From a bacterium (GTDB lineage: Bacteria > Zhuqueibacterota > Zhuqueibacteria > Residuimicrobiales > Oceaniaggregativiventaceae): a DNA stretch of 64,000 nucleotides. The position numbers were made by a program, and so were the translations under genes. The notes beneath the pieces were generated by a model. The model did no database searches. It was not told where the DNA came from and was given only the letters and a program-made list of their open reading frames with translations. Of this stretch, positions 28,682-38,689 are shown piece by piece (the stretch's first letter is position 1; every line of letters starts with the position of its first letter). The stretch is from positions 1 to 64,000 of the forward strand of contig JAKQNP010000009.1 in NCBI GenBank assembly GCA_029565675.1, in the 5' to 3' direction.

Positions 28682-28704
28682 TGGTGTCCGGTTACCGGAC
28701 ACCA
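28682..28704. repeat. Perfect TGGTGTCCGGT palindrome before the epimerase
   Basis: Two 11-base arms, TGGTGTCCGGT and ACCGGACACCA, around a single T. It ends six bases before the AGGAGG ribosome-binding site of the epimerase, so it could affect translation or bind a protein. With the copy at 28550 it brackets about 105 bases of AT-rich DNA with no gene. Confidence 0.7.
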
Positions 28705-28720
28705 GTGATAGGAGGTCTTT

Positions 28721-29698
28721 ATGAAAGTTCTCATCACCGGTGGTGCAGGTTTCATCGGCTCACATCTGGCCGAGTTGCTGCTCAACAAGGGCCAGGAGGT
28801 CTATTGCATCGATGATCTGTCTACCGGCCGATTGCAAAATGTCCACCACCTGCGCCAAAATCCCAGGTTCCATCTGGCTGTGGAAACCATTCTCAATGAA
28901 TCGGTCATGGATCGGCTGGTCAGCGATTGCGATGTCATCTATCATCTGGCCGCCGCCGTCGGCGTTGAACTGATCGTCAAAAGTCCGGTGGAAACCATCC
29001 AGCGAAATATCCTTGGCACCGATGTGGTCTTGCGCCTCGCCAACCGCTATCTGCGCCGGGTGCTGATCACCTCGACCTCGGAAATCTATGGCAAAAGCGA
29101 GGCCACTCCCTTCCGCGAAGATGATGACCGCGTCCTCGGTCCGACCACCAAAAGCCGGTGGAGCTACTCTTGCTCCAAGGCCATCGACGAGTTTCTCGCT
29201 CTCGCTTACCACAAAGAAAAAAACCTCCAGACCATCATCATGCGTCTTTTCAATACCGTCGGCCCGCGGCAAACCGGCCGTTACGGTATGGTCATTCCGC
29301 GCCTGGTCCAGCAGGCCCTCAAAAATCAGCCACTCACCGTGTACGGCGACGGCAAACAAGTGCGCTGCTTTACCTATGTCCAAGATGTGGTCGCCGCGGC
29401 AGCCCGCTTGATGGAAACTCCAAAAGCGATCGGCCAGGTGTTCAATATCGGCAACACGGAAGGGATTGCTATCGGCGAGTTGGCGGAAAAAATAAAAGCA
29501 TTGACCGGCTCGAAATCGGAAATCGTCCTTATCCCGTACGACAAAGCTTATGAGGAAGGATTCGAAGACATGCGCATCCGGGTGCCCGATCTCAGCAAGG
29601 CCAATCGGGTGATCGGCTACGAGCCCAAAGTCAAATTGGATGAGATCCTCAAGCGGGTAATCGAATATTTTCGTCAACAAGAAGAAGAGGGTCGTTGA
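28721..29698 (+). CDS. NAD-dependent nucleotide-sugar epimerase/dehydratase (SDR)
   Basis: 325 aa, extended short-chain dehydrogenase fold. NAD site ITGGAGFIGSHL at the N-terminus; catalytic STSEIYGKS and YSCSKAID (Tyr-x3-Lys). RLFNTVGPRQTGRYGMVIPR and VYGDGKQVRCFTYVQDVV are the conserved substrate-side motifs of UDP-glucose 4-epimerase and UDP-glucuronate decarboxylase relatives. The exact reaction is uncertain: decarboxylases of this group share GDGKQ-R-F-YV. A strong AGGAGG lies eight bases before ATG 28721. It ends the polysaccharide region. Confidence 0.88.
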   Translation: MKVLITGGAGFIGSHLAELLLNKGQEVYCIDDLSTGRLQNVHHLRQNPRFHLAVETILNESVMDRLVSDCDVIYHLAAAVGVELIVKSPVETIQRNILGTDVVLRLANRYLRRVLITSTSEIYGKSEATPFREDDDRVLGPTTKSRWSYSCSKAIDEFLALAYHKEKNLQTIIMRLFNTVGPRQTGRYGMVIPRLVQQALKNQPLTVYGDGKQVRCFTYVQDVVAAAARLMETPKAIGQVFNIGNTEGIAIGELAEKIKALTGSKSEIVLIPYDKAYEEGFEDMRIRVPDLSKANRVIGYEPKVKLDEILKRVIEYFRQQEEEGR

Positions 29699-29703
29699 TG
29701 AAT

Positions 29704-30010
29704 TGTGGATAAATCCGGCTGTGCCGAAATGTCCAGCTCTTGCGATTCAGCAGAATTTTGCGAAAATTGTCATAAAAAAGCGACAACTCTTGAAATTCGA
29801 TTTGATGAAAAATTGCGAGTTATCGAGATAAATTATAAGATAATAAATATCAAAGATTTATAACTGATTTTATTTATGAGGTTGAGGGGCGTTTCCCGCT
29901 CTTGTTGCTGTAAACTATTGAAATTGTGCTTGGCTATTACAATTATGTTTTTATGGTCCTTCCGCAGAACGGTTTATTGCAGGAGCAAAATGTGGATAAC
30001 TTGGGGATAA
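29704..30010. other. Candidate DnaA-box cluster with AT-rich segment
   Basis: TGTGGATAA, the complement of the consensus DnaA box TTATCCACA, occurs exactly at 29704-29712 and 29991-29999. TGGGGATAA, one base off, is at 30002-30010, 11 bases from its neighbour and in the same orientation. I find no other exact copy in the 64 kb. Between them, about 29795-29880 is very AT-rich. This resembles an origin or another DnaA-binding locus. Against an origin: all flanking genes point the same way and dnaA is not here. Confidence 0.4.
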
Positions 30011-30032
30011 CTAGAGAATATTCTATTCTGCA

Positions 30033-30460
30033 GCCGGCCGGCCCCATCACTCCGGCAAATTCAAGATTGATTTTCACCCCAATCTTCAGCCGGCGGCGTC
30101 AGCCGGCCGGCCCCCCCCACCCATTATTCCAGTAAATTAAAGATTGATTTTCACCCTAATCTTTAGCCGGCGGCGTCAGCCGGCCGGCCCCACACATTAT
30201 TCCAGTAAATTAAAGATTGATTTTCACCCCAATCTTTAGCCGGCGGCGTCAGCCGGCCGGCCCCCCCCACCCATTATTCCAGTAAATTAAAGATTGATTT
30301 TCACCCTAATCTTTAGCCGGCGGCGTCAGCCGGCCGGCCCCCCCATTATTCCAGTAAATTAAAGATTGATTTTCACCCCAATCTTTAGCCGGCGGCGTCA
30401 GCCGGCCGGCCCCCCCCACCCATTATTCCAGTAAATTAAAGATTGATTTTCACCCTAATT
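30033..30460. repeat. Tandem array of 72-77-bp units with alternating subtypes (150-bp dimer)
   Basis: Six GC blocks begin at 30033, 30102, 30179, 30252, 30329 and 30401 (GCCGGCCGGCCCC), each followed by an AT block with AAAGATT facing AATCTTT, itself a seven-base hairpin. Even-numbered AT blocks read CACCCTAAT and odd ones CACCCCAAT, and the C-run after the GC block alternates too. Units therefore pair into a period of about 150 (30102 to 30252, 30179 to 30329, 30252 to 30401). The first unit is diverged and the last lacks the GC block. Not CRISPR: there are no unique spacers. Confidence 0.92.
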
Positions 30461-30667
30461 TTTCTTAAATACCAAGAATGAATGGCCTCTTTCTTTGGTT
30501 TGTTACTCATCATAAGCGCAATAAAAACAAAATAGATCGCCAGGGTGCTGAAATCAAAGAACTTTTTCCTGCGGCATTCGATCCTTCTGGTCGTGCACCC
30601 GGGAATTCGAATGATAAACCCCGTGTTTTGGATTCAAGACAGTAAAATAAATCCGTGAGCCTACCTG

Positions 30668-32170
30668 ATGCCAGCTTCGGATTGGAATTATCTCGCTTTA
30701 TTCGCCGCAGGATTGATCGGGCTGATTGCTGCAGCGGAATGGCTGCGCAAAAAAGTCGGGATCGGTCCTGAAGGTACACGCAAAGCCGTTCATATTTTAA
30801 CCGGCGTTTTGGTCGCTGCCACGCCGTTTGTGCTGCACTCCTTTTGGCCGATCGTCATCCTGGGCAGCGCGTTTGCAGCGATCGACTTTTTTGCCGTTCG
30901 CCACCATCTGCTTTCCGGTTTGCACAATACCAGCCGCCTGACTTACGGGACGGTTTTTTATCCCATCTCTTTTGTCGTGCTGGCGCTTTTGTTGTGGAAC
31001 CACAACCAATTGATCCTGATCACTGCCATGCTCATCATGGCGATTTCCGATGCCGTTGCCGCCATGGTGGGCGGCAATGCGGCAAAACCCATACAGCTGC
31101 ACCCGCATCTGGAAAAAAAGTCGCTGCAGGGATCGCTGGCCATGTTTTTCACCACCCTGGCGATCGTTCTCTTTTCTGTTTCGGTGTTTTCCGAACTCAA
31201 TCCATCTGGCCCGTTGACCTGGCTGTCGCGATTTGGATTGGCGGTAGTCGTTGCGATCATGGCCACGGTTTGTGAAGCCGTCTCCGCCAAGGGATCAGAT
31301 AATCTGACGGTCCCGCTCGGTTCAGCCCTGGTGATGCACTATATGTTGAGCCACGGCGCCGGCGATCAGTTGTTTTTTATCCTGGGCATGTTGTTGGCGG
31401 CGGCCACGGCTTTATTCTCGTATCGCGTTCGTTTTGTCGACGCCAGCGGAGCGATCGGCGTCTATGTGATGGGGACGATTGTTTTCGGCATTGGCCGCTG
31501 GGCGTTTTCGATACCCATCCTCACGTTTTTTATTCTTTCGAGCGTGTTGTCCAAGATGGGGGGCCGACGCAAAAAGCGTTTGGCCGGCACGTTCGAAAAA
31601 AGCGGTGTCCGCGATATCTGGCAGGTGATCGCCAACGGCGGCCTGGCGGTTGTGTTGCTGCTTGCCTGGTACTTTCTAGGCTGGAACGGCTTTTACCTGC
31701 TCTATGTGGCGTCCCTGGCTGCCGTCACTGCCGACACCTGGGCGACGGAGATCGGGGTTTTATCGCGCCAGGCGCCGCGTTCGATCGTGACTCTGCAGCC
31801 TGTGCCGGTCGGCGCCTCCGGCGGGGTGACGCTGTTGGGTTCTCTGTCCGCCTTGGCCGGTGCTCTGATTTTGGCGGCGGTTGGCTACGCTTTCAGCCCG
31901 CACGCTTCACCGCGTGTCCTGGGCTGTAAAGAATTTTTGTTGATTCTGACCGCCGGTGGGTTGGCGAGTTTTGTCGACAGTCTGCTCGGCGCCCTCGTGC
32001 AGGCGCAATATCGCTGCGCGATCTGTCAAAAACAGACAGAAAAAAAGGTGCATTGCGGCCATCCGACCAAAATGATCTCGGGCTTGACCTGGGTTGACAA
32101 CGACAGGGTCAATGCTCTTTCGGCAGTGGCCGGCATGATCTTTGTTCTGCTCGGTTTGCAGTTGATCTGA
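30668..32170 (+). CDS. Fused prenol kinase (VTE5/dolichol-kinase-like) and DUF92 (VTE6-like) membrane protein
   Basis: 500 aa, about 14 membrane segments. Residues 1-200 match the phytol/dolichol kinase family: RKAVHILTG, SDAVAAMVGG and KSLQGSLAMF are its CTP-kinase motifs. Residues about 250-500 are DUF92/TMEM19: DASGAIGVYVMG, TADTWATEIG, VGASGGVTLLG and FVDSLLGALVQ. In plants VTE5 phosphorylates phytol and VTE6 (DUF92) phosphorylates phytyl phosphate. One polypeptide carrying both suggests a two-step route from a prenyl alcohol to its diphosphate, for quinone or lipid-carrier salvage. The substrate is inferred. Confidence 0.82.
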   Translation: MPASDWNYLALFAAGLIGLIAAAEWLRKKVGIGPEGTRKAVHILTGVLVAATPFVLHSFWPIVILGSAFAAIDFFAVRHHLLSGLHNTSRLTYGTVFYPISFVVLALLLWNHNQLILITAMLIMAISDAVAAMVGGNAAKPIQLHPHLEKKSLQGSLAMFFTTLAIVLFSVSVFSELNPSGPLTWLSRFGLAVVVAIMATVCEAVSAKGSDNLTVPLGSALVMHYMLSHGAGDQLFFILGMLLAAATALFSYRVRFVDASGAIGVYVMGTIVFGIGRWAFSIPILTFFILSSVLSKMGGRRKKRLAGTFEKSGVRDIWQVIANGGLAVVLLLAWYFLGWNGFYLLYVASLAAVTADTWATEIGVLSRQAPRSIVTLQPVPVGASGGVTLLGSLSALAGALILAAVGYAFSPHASPRVLGCKEFLLILTAGGLASFVDSLLGALVQAQYRCAICQKQTEKKVHCGHPTKMISGLTWVDNDRVNALSAVAGMIFVLLGLQLI

Positions 32171-32194
32171 TGCCATCGGTTTCGTTGAATTTAA

Positions 32195-33544
<1,350 letters not shown>

Positions 33545-33552
33545 TCCGCATT

Positions 33553-33580
33553 CCAGGGATGGCCTGATGGCCATCCCTGG
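33553..33580 (+). terminator. Strong 12-bp hairpin after enolase
   Basis: CCAGGGATGGCC, loop TGAT, GGCCATCCCTGG, nine bases after the enolase stop. No T-run follows, so it may end transcription with help, or protect the eno mRNA 3' end. Confidence 0.6.
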
Positions 33581-33621
33581 AGTTCAACCTTTGCCGTTGT
33601 CCGGTTGGGGGGAGGAAGTTG

Positions 33622-33930
33622 ATGATTCGCTTCAATCCAATCGACTCGATCGTCGAATTCTGGCACCGTTTCAAATCTCTTATGCTCTGGTTGGCATTGG
33701 CGGCAACCATCTATCTCTTTGTCGCCGGTCAATCCGGTTTTGTTCGTATCTATAAATTGCAGCGCCTCAACAACCAGCTGAAGGCAGAAATTCACCAACG
33801 GCAGACACGCCGCGATTGGCTGGTGAAGGAGCGGGATCGCCTGTTGAACGATCCGGCGCGCATCGAAAGGGAAGCCCGCGAAACCTATGGCATGGCCCGG
33901 CCAGACGAAATCGTCCTTAAAATGAGATGA
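33622..33930 (+). CDS. Septum formation initiator (DivIC/FtsB-like)
   Basis: 102 aa. One transmembrane helix (about residues 22-40) followed by a coiled coil and a short basic end containing DPARIEREARETYGMARPDE, the conserved DivIC/FtsB tail. It would act with FtsL-like and FtsQ-like proteins to recruit septal cell-wall synthesis. ATG 33622 follows GGAGGA by five bases. The position right after eno is common in bacteria (eno-ftsB). Confidence 0.88.
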   Translation: MIRFNPIDSIVEFWHRFKSLMLWLALAATIYLFVAGQSGFVRIYKLQRLNNQLKAEIHQRQTRRDWLVKERDRLLNDPARIEREARETYGMARPDEIVLKMR

Positions 33931-33937
33931 GCCGCCA

Positions 33938-34636
33938 ATGATGGGCGAAAAACCCACAGCCCGCCGACGCCTGCGACAATATTTTGTTGCCGGCCTTTTG
34001 GTGATCATCCCTCTGGCTTTGACCATCGCGATCAGCTGGAAGGTCTTTATCCTCACCGATAGCTTGCTGAGCGAGCTGACCAGCCGGGCGATCTACTGTG
34101 TGTTGGGGCTCGGAGTGCCTGAAAAACCGATTCCGGGTATCGGCATTGTGACCCTTCTACTCCTTGTTCTGCTGGTCGGAATTCTTGCCCGCAATTTCAT
34201 CGGCAAAAGAGCAATTCGCGTCAGTGAAAAACTCCTCAATCGCATCCCGGTCATCCGCCAGATCTACGGCACCCTGCAGCAAATCAGTCAGGCTTTTCTG
34301 GCTGACCACAGCGAAGTCTTCAAACGGGCGGTTTTAATCGAATATCCGCGCCCAGGCATTTATTCGATTGGTTTCATCACTCAGGACACCAAAGGTGTGG
34401 TGCAACAGAATCTCGACGAGGATGTGTTGAGCATTTTCTTGCCCACCACGCCCAACCCGACCTCCGGATTTTTGCTCTTTGTGCCCAAAAATCAAGTCAA
34501 GCTGCTCAATCTCTCGGTCGAAGAAGCTCTGAAGCTGGTCATCTCCGGAGGCGCCATCGTCCCATCGCCCGGTTTTCCCTTGGCTCAGGATGATTCGTTT
34601 GACTTTCCAAATCCGCCTGCCGGATCTTTTTCTTGA
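33938..34636 (+). CDS. DUF502 family membrane protein
   Basis: 232 aa. Basic N-terminus (ARRRLRQYFVAGLLVIIPLALT) leads into the first membrane segment, and a second one is near residues 65-85. The soluble C-terminal part contains RAVLIEYPRPGIYSIGFIT and VFLPTTPNPTSGFLL-like sequence (here SIFLPTTPNPTSG), the DUF502 signature. Function in bacteria is unknown; plant relatives (LCV) are trafficking-related. Eight bases after the DivIC-like gene. Confidence 0.88.
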   Translation: MMGEKPTARRRLRQYFVAGLLVIIPLALTIAISWKVFILTDSLLSELTSRAIYCVLGLGVPEKPIPGIGIVTLLLLVLLVGILARNFIGKRAIRVSEKLLNRIPVIRQIYGTLQQISQAFLADHSEVFKRAVLIEYPRPGIYSIGFITQDTKGVVQQNLDEDVLSIFLPTTPNPTSGFLLFVPKNQVKLLNLSVEEALKLVISGGAIVPSPGFPLAQDDSFDFPNPPAGSFS

Positions 34637-34673
34637 AACGTTGTCTGGCCTGTTGTTGTGATGGAAACGATCG

Positions 34674-36533
34674 GTGAAATCCTATTGTCGAAAAACTCTG
34701 CTGCTCCTTTGGATTGCTGCTGCCGGTCGGCTGATCGCCTCGGTACCGGGACTGGCTCACTCTCCCAGCCGTTATCAAACCGGTTTTTCCCAGGAGTTCA
34801 ACAGCTATATCTGGACCGCCGGGGTGGCGATCCAGGAACCGCTGTCACCGCGCTGGCGCATCGATCTGCAGGAAATGTTCCGTTCTTCCATGCTCCGTCT
34901 CAGCACTGAAGACAAATGGAAAGATGACCAGAGCCTCAGCCTGCAGCTCTCGTTCTTCCTGCAACCGCGCTGGACGCTGTTTACATCGCTGCAATCCCAG
35001 GTTTTTACCGACAAACAATCCGGATTGCAGACCGATCTGCAAACCCATACCGGGCAAATCGGCCTGCGAATGATCCCCAGGCATGGGCTTCGCCTGCAAG
35101 CCGCGGTTGGCCCGAAATGGGACCAGCGCTTCGAGCAGTTCGATCAGGGTCTAAGCTATCAGGTCGATGCCGACGTCCGCAATCTAGAATGGGGGGATTA
35201 TTCCCACCGGGCGGATCTCAAGTGGGGAGGGGACGAATTTCCGGTGCGCCGAAACAAGGATCTCAATTTCCAATATCGACTGACCAAAGATTTTGCTGCC
35301 GGCGCCCGTGACTCGTTGCATTTGGTTACCCAGAACCGGCGGGTCGACAACTATACCTCAGCGCTCGGCGATGTCGAAAGCTATCGCGATCGCGTCATGG
35401 GCTTTGAAAATATTCTGCTCTATCCTGTCTCAACCGCACTGCACTTGAGCGTGCAATCCAAGATTCTGAGCCGCGACGTCCAGGTGATCTCCACATCAAC
35501 AGGTGCAGAAAATCGCGAGCGCAAACGCAATGACCAGATCTTCGACAACAGCTTGCGCTTGCGCTGGAATTATTCTCATCTGACCGGTTATTGTCATCTG
35601 GCCTATTGGAGCCAATCCCAGCGCTACGATCTCGCTTTGCCGCAGGAAAACTCTCCCTTTTCCCGCCGCACCGCGCTCATCACGCCGGACAACACGAGCA
35701 ACCGCCTCTATCTTTCCGGCCTGGCAGCCATCAACATGAGCCGGGCTGACTCCCTCTCCGCCTATTTCACGATCAGCCGCTTCCGTTACGATACTCCGGA
35801 CAGCAACAATTTCGATGACCGCGATGAATTGCGACTCAACGGCCGGCTGATCTTTTCCCATATTTTCAGCCCACAGCTGCGCGCTGAGGTGCAGGCAGGA
35901 GTCAATCTCTATCACATGGTCTATATTTTTGGTGAGCGCAGCGCCGACAACACTTGGAACCGCATCTTCCGGCTGCAGCCCCGCCTCTTCTACGAGCGTG
36001 CGGATCTCTTTGTCTTCAAACAGTCCGCCGAAGTGCTCGCCAACTATATCGACTATGATTTTGAAATCGCGGAGGGCGCAACCCGCAGTTTTGTCTTTCG
36101 CCAATTTGCGCTGGACGATTCACTGCAGATTCGCCTGTTTCAGCGTTCAAAACTGCATCTGAGCTACCGCTTGCAGCTCGAGGACAACGGTCAGCTCTAT
36201 TGGGATCGCTGGAGCGAACGGTTGCTGCTGACCCGCAGGAGTCATTGGCTGCGCTGCCTGTGGAGCACTGACCTTTCTGACCACATCTCTTTGATTCCTG
36301 GCTTTGTCTTTTATCTGCGCGATGAGTGGCGGCACCAAAATGATGCTTTTGGCGTCGAGCGCAAGACCCAATCGGCTTCCTTTCGCAGTCGCGGCCCCAT
36401 ACTGCGCCTCTATATCCGGTTGCCCAACCGATTGCGCTGCTCATTTGAAGGGTTGCGGCAGGTGGTCGACATGCCGGAAAAACGGCGCTATGCGGTCAAC
36501 CAAATCGATATGCAACTGAGCTATTTTTTTTGA
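34674..36533 (+). CDS. Predicted outer-membrane beta-barrel of unknown function
   Basis: 619 aa. GTG start with a signal-peptide-like N-terminus (RKTLLLLWIAAAGRLIASVPG). The rest is rich in alternating hydrophobic/polar strands with aromatic girdles (WRIDLQEMF, LSLQLSFFLQ, WTLFTSLQSQVF) and ends LSYFF, the C-terminal aromatic that barrel assembly recognises. I do not recognise a named family. The repeated strand-turn pattern suggests roughly 20 or more strands. Neighbours are unrelated, so no job can be inferred. Confidence 0.7.
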   Translation: MKSYCRKTLLLLWIAAAGRLIASVPGLAHSPSRYQTGFSQEFNSYIWTAGVAIQEPLSPRWRIDLQEMFRSSMLRLSTEDKWKDDQSLSLQLSFFLQPRWTLFTSLQSQVFTDKQSGLQTDLQTHTGQIGLRMIPRHGLRLQAAVGPKWDQRFEQFDQGLSYQVDADVRNLEWGDYSHRADLKWGGDEFPVRRNKDLNFQYRLTKDFAAGARDSLHLVTQNRRVDNYTSALGDVESYRDRVMGFENILLYPVSTALHLSVQSKILSRDVQVISTSTGAENRERKRNDQIFDNSLRLRWNYSHLTGYCHLAYWSQSQRYDLALPQENSPFSRRTALITPDNTSNRLYLSGLAAINMSRADSLSAYFTISRFRYDTPDSNNFDDRDELRLNGRLIFSHIFSPQLRAEVQAGVNLYHMVYIFGERSADNTWNRIFRLQPRLFYERADLFVFKQSAEVLANYIDYDFEIAEGATRSFVFRQFALDDSLQIRLFQRSKLHLSYRLQLEDNGQLYWDRWSERLLLTRRSHWLRCLWSTDLSDHISLIPGFVFYLRDEWRHQNDAFGVERKTQSASFRSRGPILRLYIRLPNRLRCSFEGLRQVVDMPEKRRYAVNQIDMQLSYFF

Positions 36534-36693
36534 TGATCGGCCACTGTGGCCGATGCAGGTTTACGCAAAACATTGGCAAATTCGCTATTGATTTATTGCT
36601 GCAGAATTCATTAGCTTCCAACAATACGGACGGCTGCGCATGAACAAATTGCCTCATCAACACATACATTGAATCCTGACCGGTCTGGATGGC

Positions 36694-37143
36694 ATGAAAG
36701 AAAAAATCGTGGAAATGGATATCCCTAGCGATCCTGCGCAAATCCAGCGTGTCGAAAAGCAAACCGAAAAATTGGCGCGAAAACTCGGATTTTCCGCCGA
36801 TGATTTGGACAGTCTGGCGATCGCGGTAACCGAAGTGGTGGCCAATGCCATCTATCATGGCAACAAGTGCGATCCACAAAAAAAAGTGAAAATTCGGTTT
36901 ACGATTACCACGGCCGCTTTTGTGGTTTCCGTGATGGATCAGGGGCGCGGTTTTTGTCCGGATGAATTGGGCAATCCCGTGGCGCCGGAAAATCTCCTGA
37001 AAGGCAGCGGTCGGGGTATTTTTATCGTGCAAGCGCTGATCGATCGAGTCACTTTTAAATTTCATCCAAGCGGCACAGAAGTCATTCTCATCAAATATCG
37101 CCGCCGTGAAGGCAAACCCAAAACCTTGGCAAATGAAGGCTGA
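36694..37143 (+). CDS. RsbW/SpoIIAB-like serine kinase (GHKL ATPase)
   Basis: 149 aa. The N-box is TEVVANAIYHGN, the G1 box is VMDQGRGF, and the G2-like region is GSGRGIFIVQALID, so all ATP-binding motifs of the GHKL fold are kept. Proteins of this size phosphorylate anti-sigma antagonists or bind sigma factors. No partner STAS protein or sigma factor lies beside it, so its target is elsewhere. Confidence 0.88.
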   Translation: MKEKIVEMDIPSDPAQIQRVEKQTEKLARKLGFSADDLDSLAIAVTEVVANAIYHGNKCDPQKKVKIRFTITTAAFVVSVMDQGRGFCPDELGNPVAPENLLKGSGRGIFIVQALIDRVTFKFHPSGTEVILIKYRRREGKPKTLANEG

Positions 37144-37328
37144 TCCATCGGCAGCCCGAGCAGAACCAGTCATTGCTCGAAAGACTGCCTGAACGCCGGC
37201 AGCACGTCTCCTTTGGTGCGGCAAACACCCGCCGCCGCGCGCACCAGCATTGCGCCGGGTGCATGTGCTGCTTTTTATCGACTGACGTACAAGACCCTGC
37301 CGGTCTTTTCCCCATTTCAAGAGGACAG

Positions 37329-38687
37329 ATGAAGAAAACCCTGCCTGCTGACCGATCCATGCTGAAAGTCTCGATGGCTCTGCTCATCGCCCTGTTCTTT
37401 GGCCTGATGATGGGGGTTAGCGATGGCATCGGCGCCCCGCCCAACTCCGCCGTCCGAGCCGATGGTGATTCGTTGCGCATCTGCACTGTTGTGGTGGCCG
37501 GCAATGAAAAAACGCAGGAAGCAGTCATCCTGCGCGAAATGCGCTCGCAGGTCGGTCAAATCTACGACTCGCGCCTGGTGCTCGCCGATCAAAAACGCAT
37601 AGAAAATCTGTTGCTTTTCAATCGGGTGGAGATCATGCCGATCCCGACAGACGAAGGGATGAGCCTGCTGGTTCTGGTGGTCGAACGCCTCTACTTTTTT
37701 CCGGCCCCGGTGCTTTTTGCCAATGAACATGATGTGGAAAAACTCTCCTACGGTCTCGCGCTGATCCATCAGAATCTTTTCGGCCGCGCGATCTCACTCA
37801 ATGCCGCAGGTTGGGGAGGATACAATCCGGGGGGACAACTGCAGTTGCGCCATCCCTGGATAGGGGGCAGCAACAATCTTTTTGCCCAGATCGAAGTGTT
37901 TTGGAAAAAACGCGAGACGCATATTCTGATCACCGACCGCTTTGATGAAACTCATCGCGGTGTGGTGATGGCCATGGGAAAACGCTGGGGACACCATTTC
38001 TACAGTTCTGTGCAGGCGGGCTATCGCACCATCGAGTTTCCCGCCGAATACGACCGCTCGATCACCGGTGGTGATACAGTCGAAAAGCTGCCCTCCGTCG
38101 GTGTCAGCCTTCGCTATGATGGCCGCGATCGCCTCACCTACCCCAAGTCCGGGTTCTATCTCGAGGGCTATGGGCAGAAAATCATCGGCAATATGGACGT
38201 CAAGTCGATTCAATGCGGTACCGATGGCCGGATCTATTTGCCGCTCGGCGCCGGCGTTTCAGTGGCGATGCGGGGCGCAGCCGATTTTCTGCTCGGCGAT
38301 CAACCGCAGTTCCTGTGGCAGTCCATCGGTTTTGACGAGCGCGTGCGCGGACGTTTCGAACAGTGCGCCGCCGCCGATTCGCGTTTGCTCGGCAGCGTTG
38401 AATTGCGGTTGCCGATTCTGCCGATTCGCTACATCTCCCTGCCGCCGGATGATCTCCTGGCTCTGTTTGCCCAGGAGATGCCGATCGGCCTCAGCGCCGG
38501 CATTTTTTACGACGGCGCCGCTCTGTGGCAAAATCAATCTCCTTTGCAAAAGGCCGAATGGCTCGATGGATGGGGCATCGGGCTTCATTTTCACTTGCCC
38601 TATATCCACCTTTTGCGCTTTGAAGCCGCCTGGAACAGCCGCCAGGGGAAACCGGAATATTTGCTGGACTTGAGTGTCTGGTTTTGA
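37329..38687 (+). CDS. BamA/Omp85-type surface antigen with one POTRA domain
   Basis: 452 aa. A signal-anchor-like N-terminus is followed by one POTRA domain (about residues 50-125; VVVAGNEKTQEAVILREM is its start). The rest is a Bac_surface_Ag barrel (YNPGGQLQLRHPW, GVSLRYDGRDRLTYPKSGFYLEG) ending in VWF. This short one-POTRA layout resembles TamA- or patatin-type Omp85 relatives, not the five-POTRA BamA. ATG 37329 behind AGAGGAC is chosen; the frame extends to 37173 but lacks a signal peptide there. It abuts rsmE. Confidence 0.85.
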   Translation: MKKTLPADRSMLKVSMALLIALFFGLMMGVSDGIGAPPNSAVRADGDSLRICTVVVAGNEKTQEAVILREMRSQVGQIYDSRLVLADQKRIENLLLFNRVEIMPIPTDEGMSLLVLVVERLYFFPAPVLFANEHDVEKLSYGLALIHQNLFGRAISLNAAGWGGYNPGGQLQLRHPWIGGSNNLFAQIEVFWKKRETHILITDRFDETHRGVVMAMGKRWGHHFYSSVQAGYRTIEFPAEYDRSITGGDTVEKLPSVGVSLRYDGRDRLTYPKSGFYLEGYGQKIIGNMDVKSIQCGTDGRIYLPLGAGVSVAMRGAADFLLGDQPQFLWQSIGFDERVRGRFEQCAAADSRLLGSVELRLPILPIRYISLPPDDLLALFAQEMPIGLSAGIFYDGAALWQNQSPLQKAEWLDGWGIGLHFHLPYIHLLRFEAAWNSRQGKPEYLLDLSVWF

Positions 38688-38689
38688 CT

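Larger units (their letters stand above)
29699..30667. other. 969-base gene-free stretch: DnaA boxes, AT-rich segment and tandem array
   Basis: No credible gene is seen here on either strand. The left third holds DnaA-box matches and AT-rich DNA, the middle holds the tandem array (30033-30460), and the last 200 bases lead into the prenol kinase gene without a clear promoter. Confidence 0.7.

Noticed and set aside
29926-30135. 69-codon open frame running into the repeat array
   Set aside because: No ribosome-binding site; it crosses the DnaA boxes and the repeat unit, so it is not a gene.
30033-30460. CRISPR array
   Set aside because: Units are nearly identical over their whole length with no unique spacers, and unit length varies (69-77). 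No cas gene is in the window.
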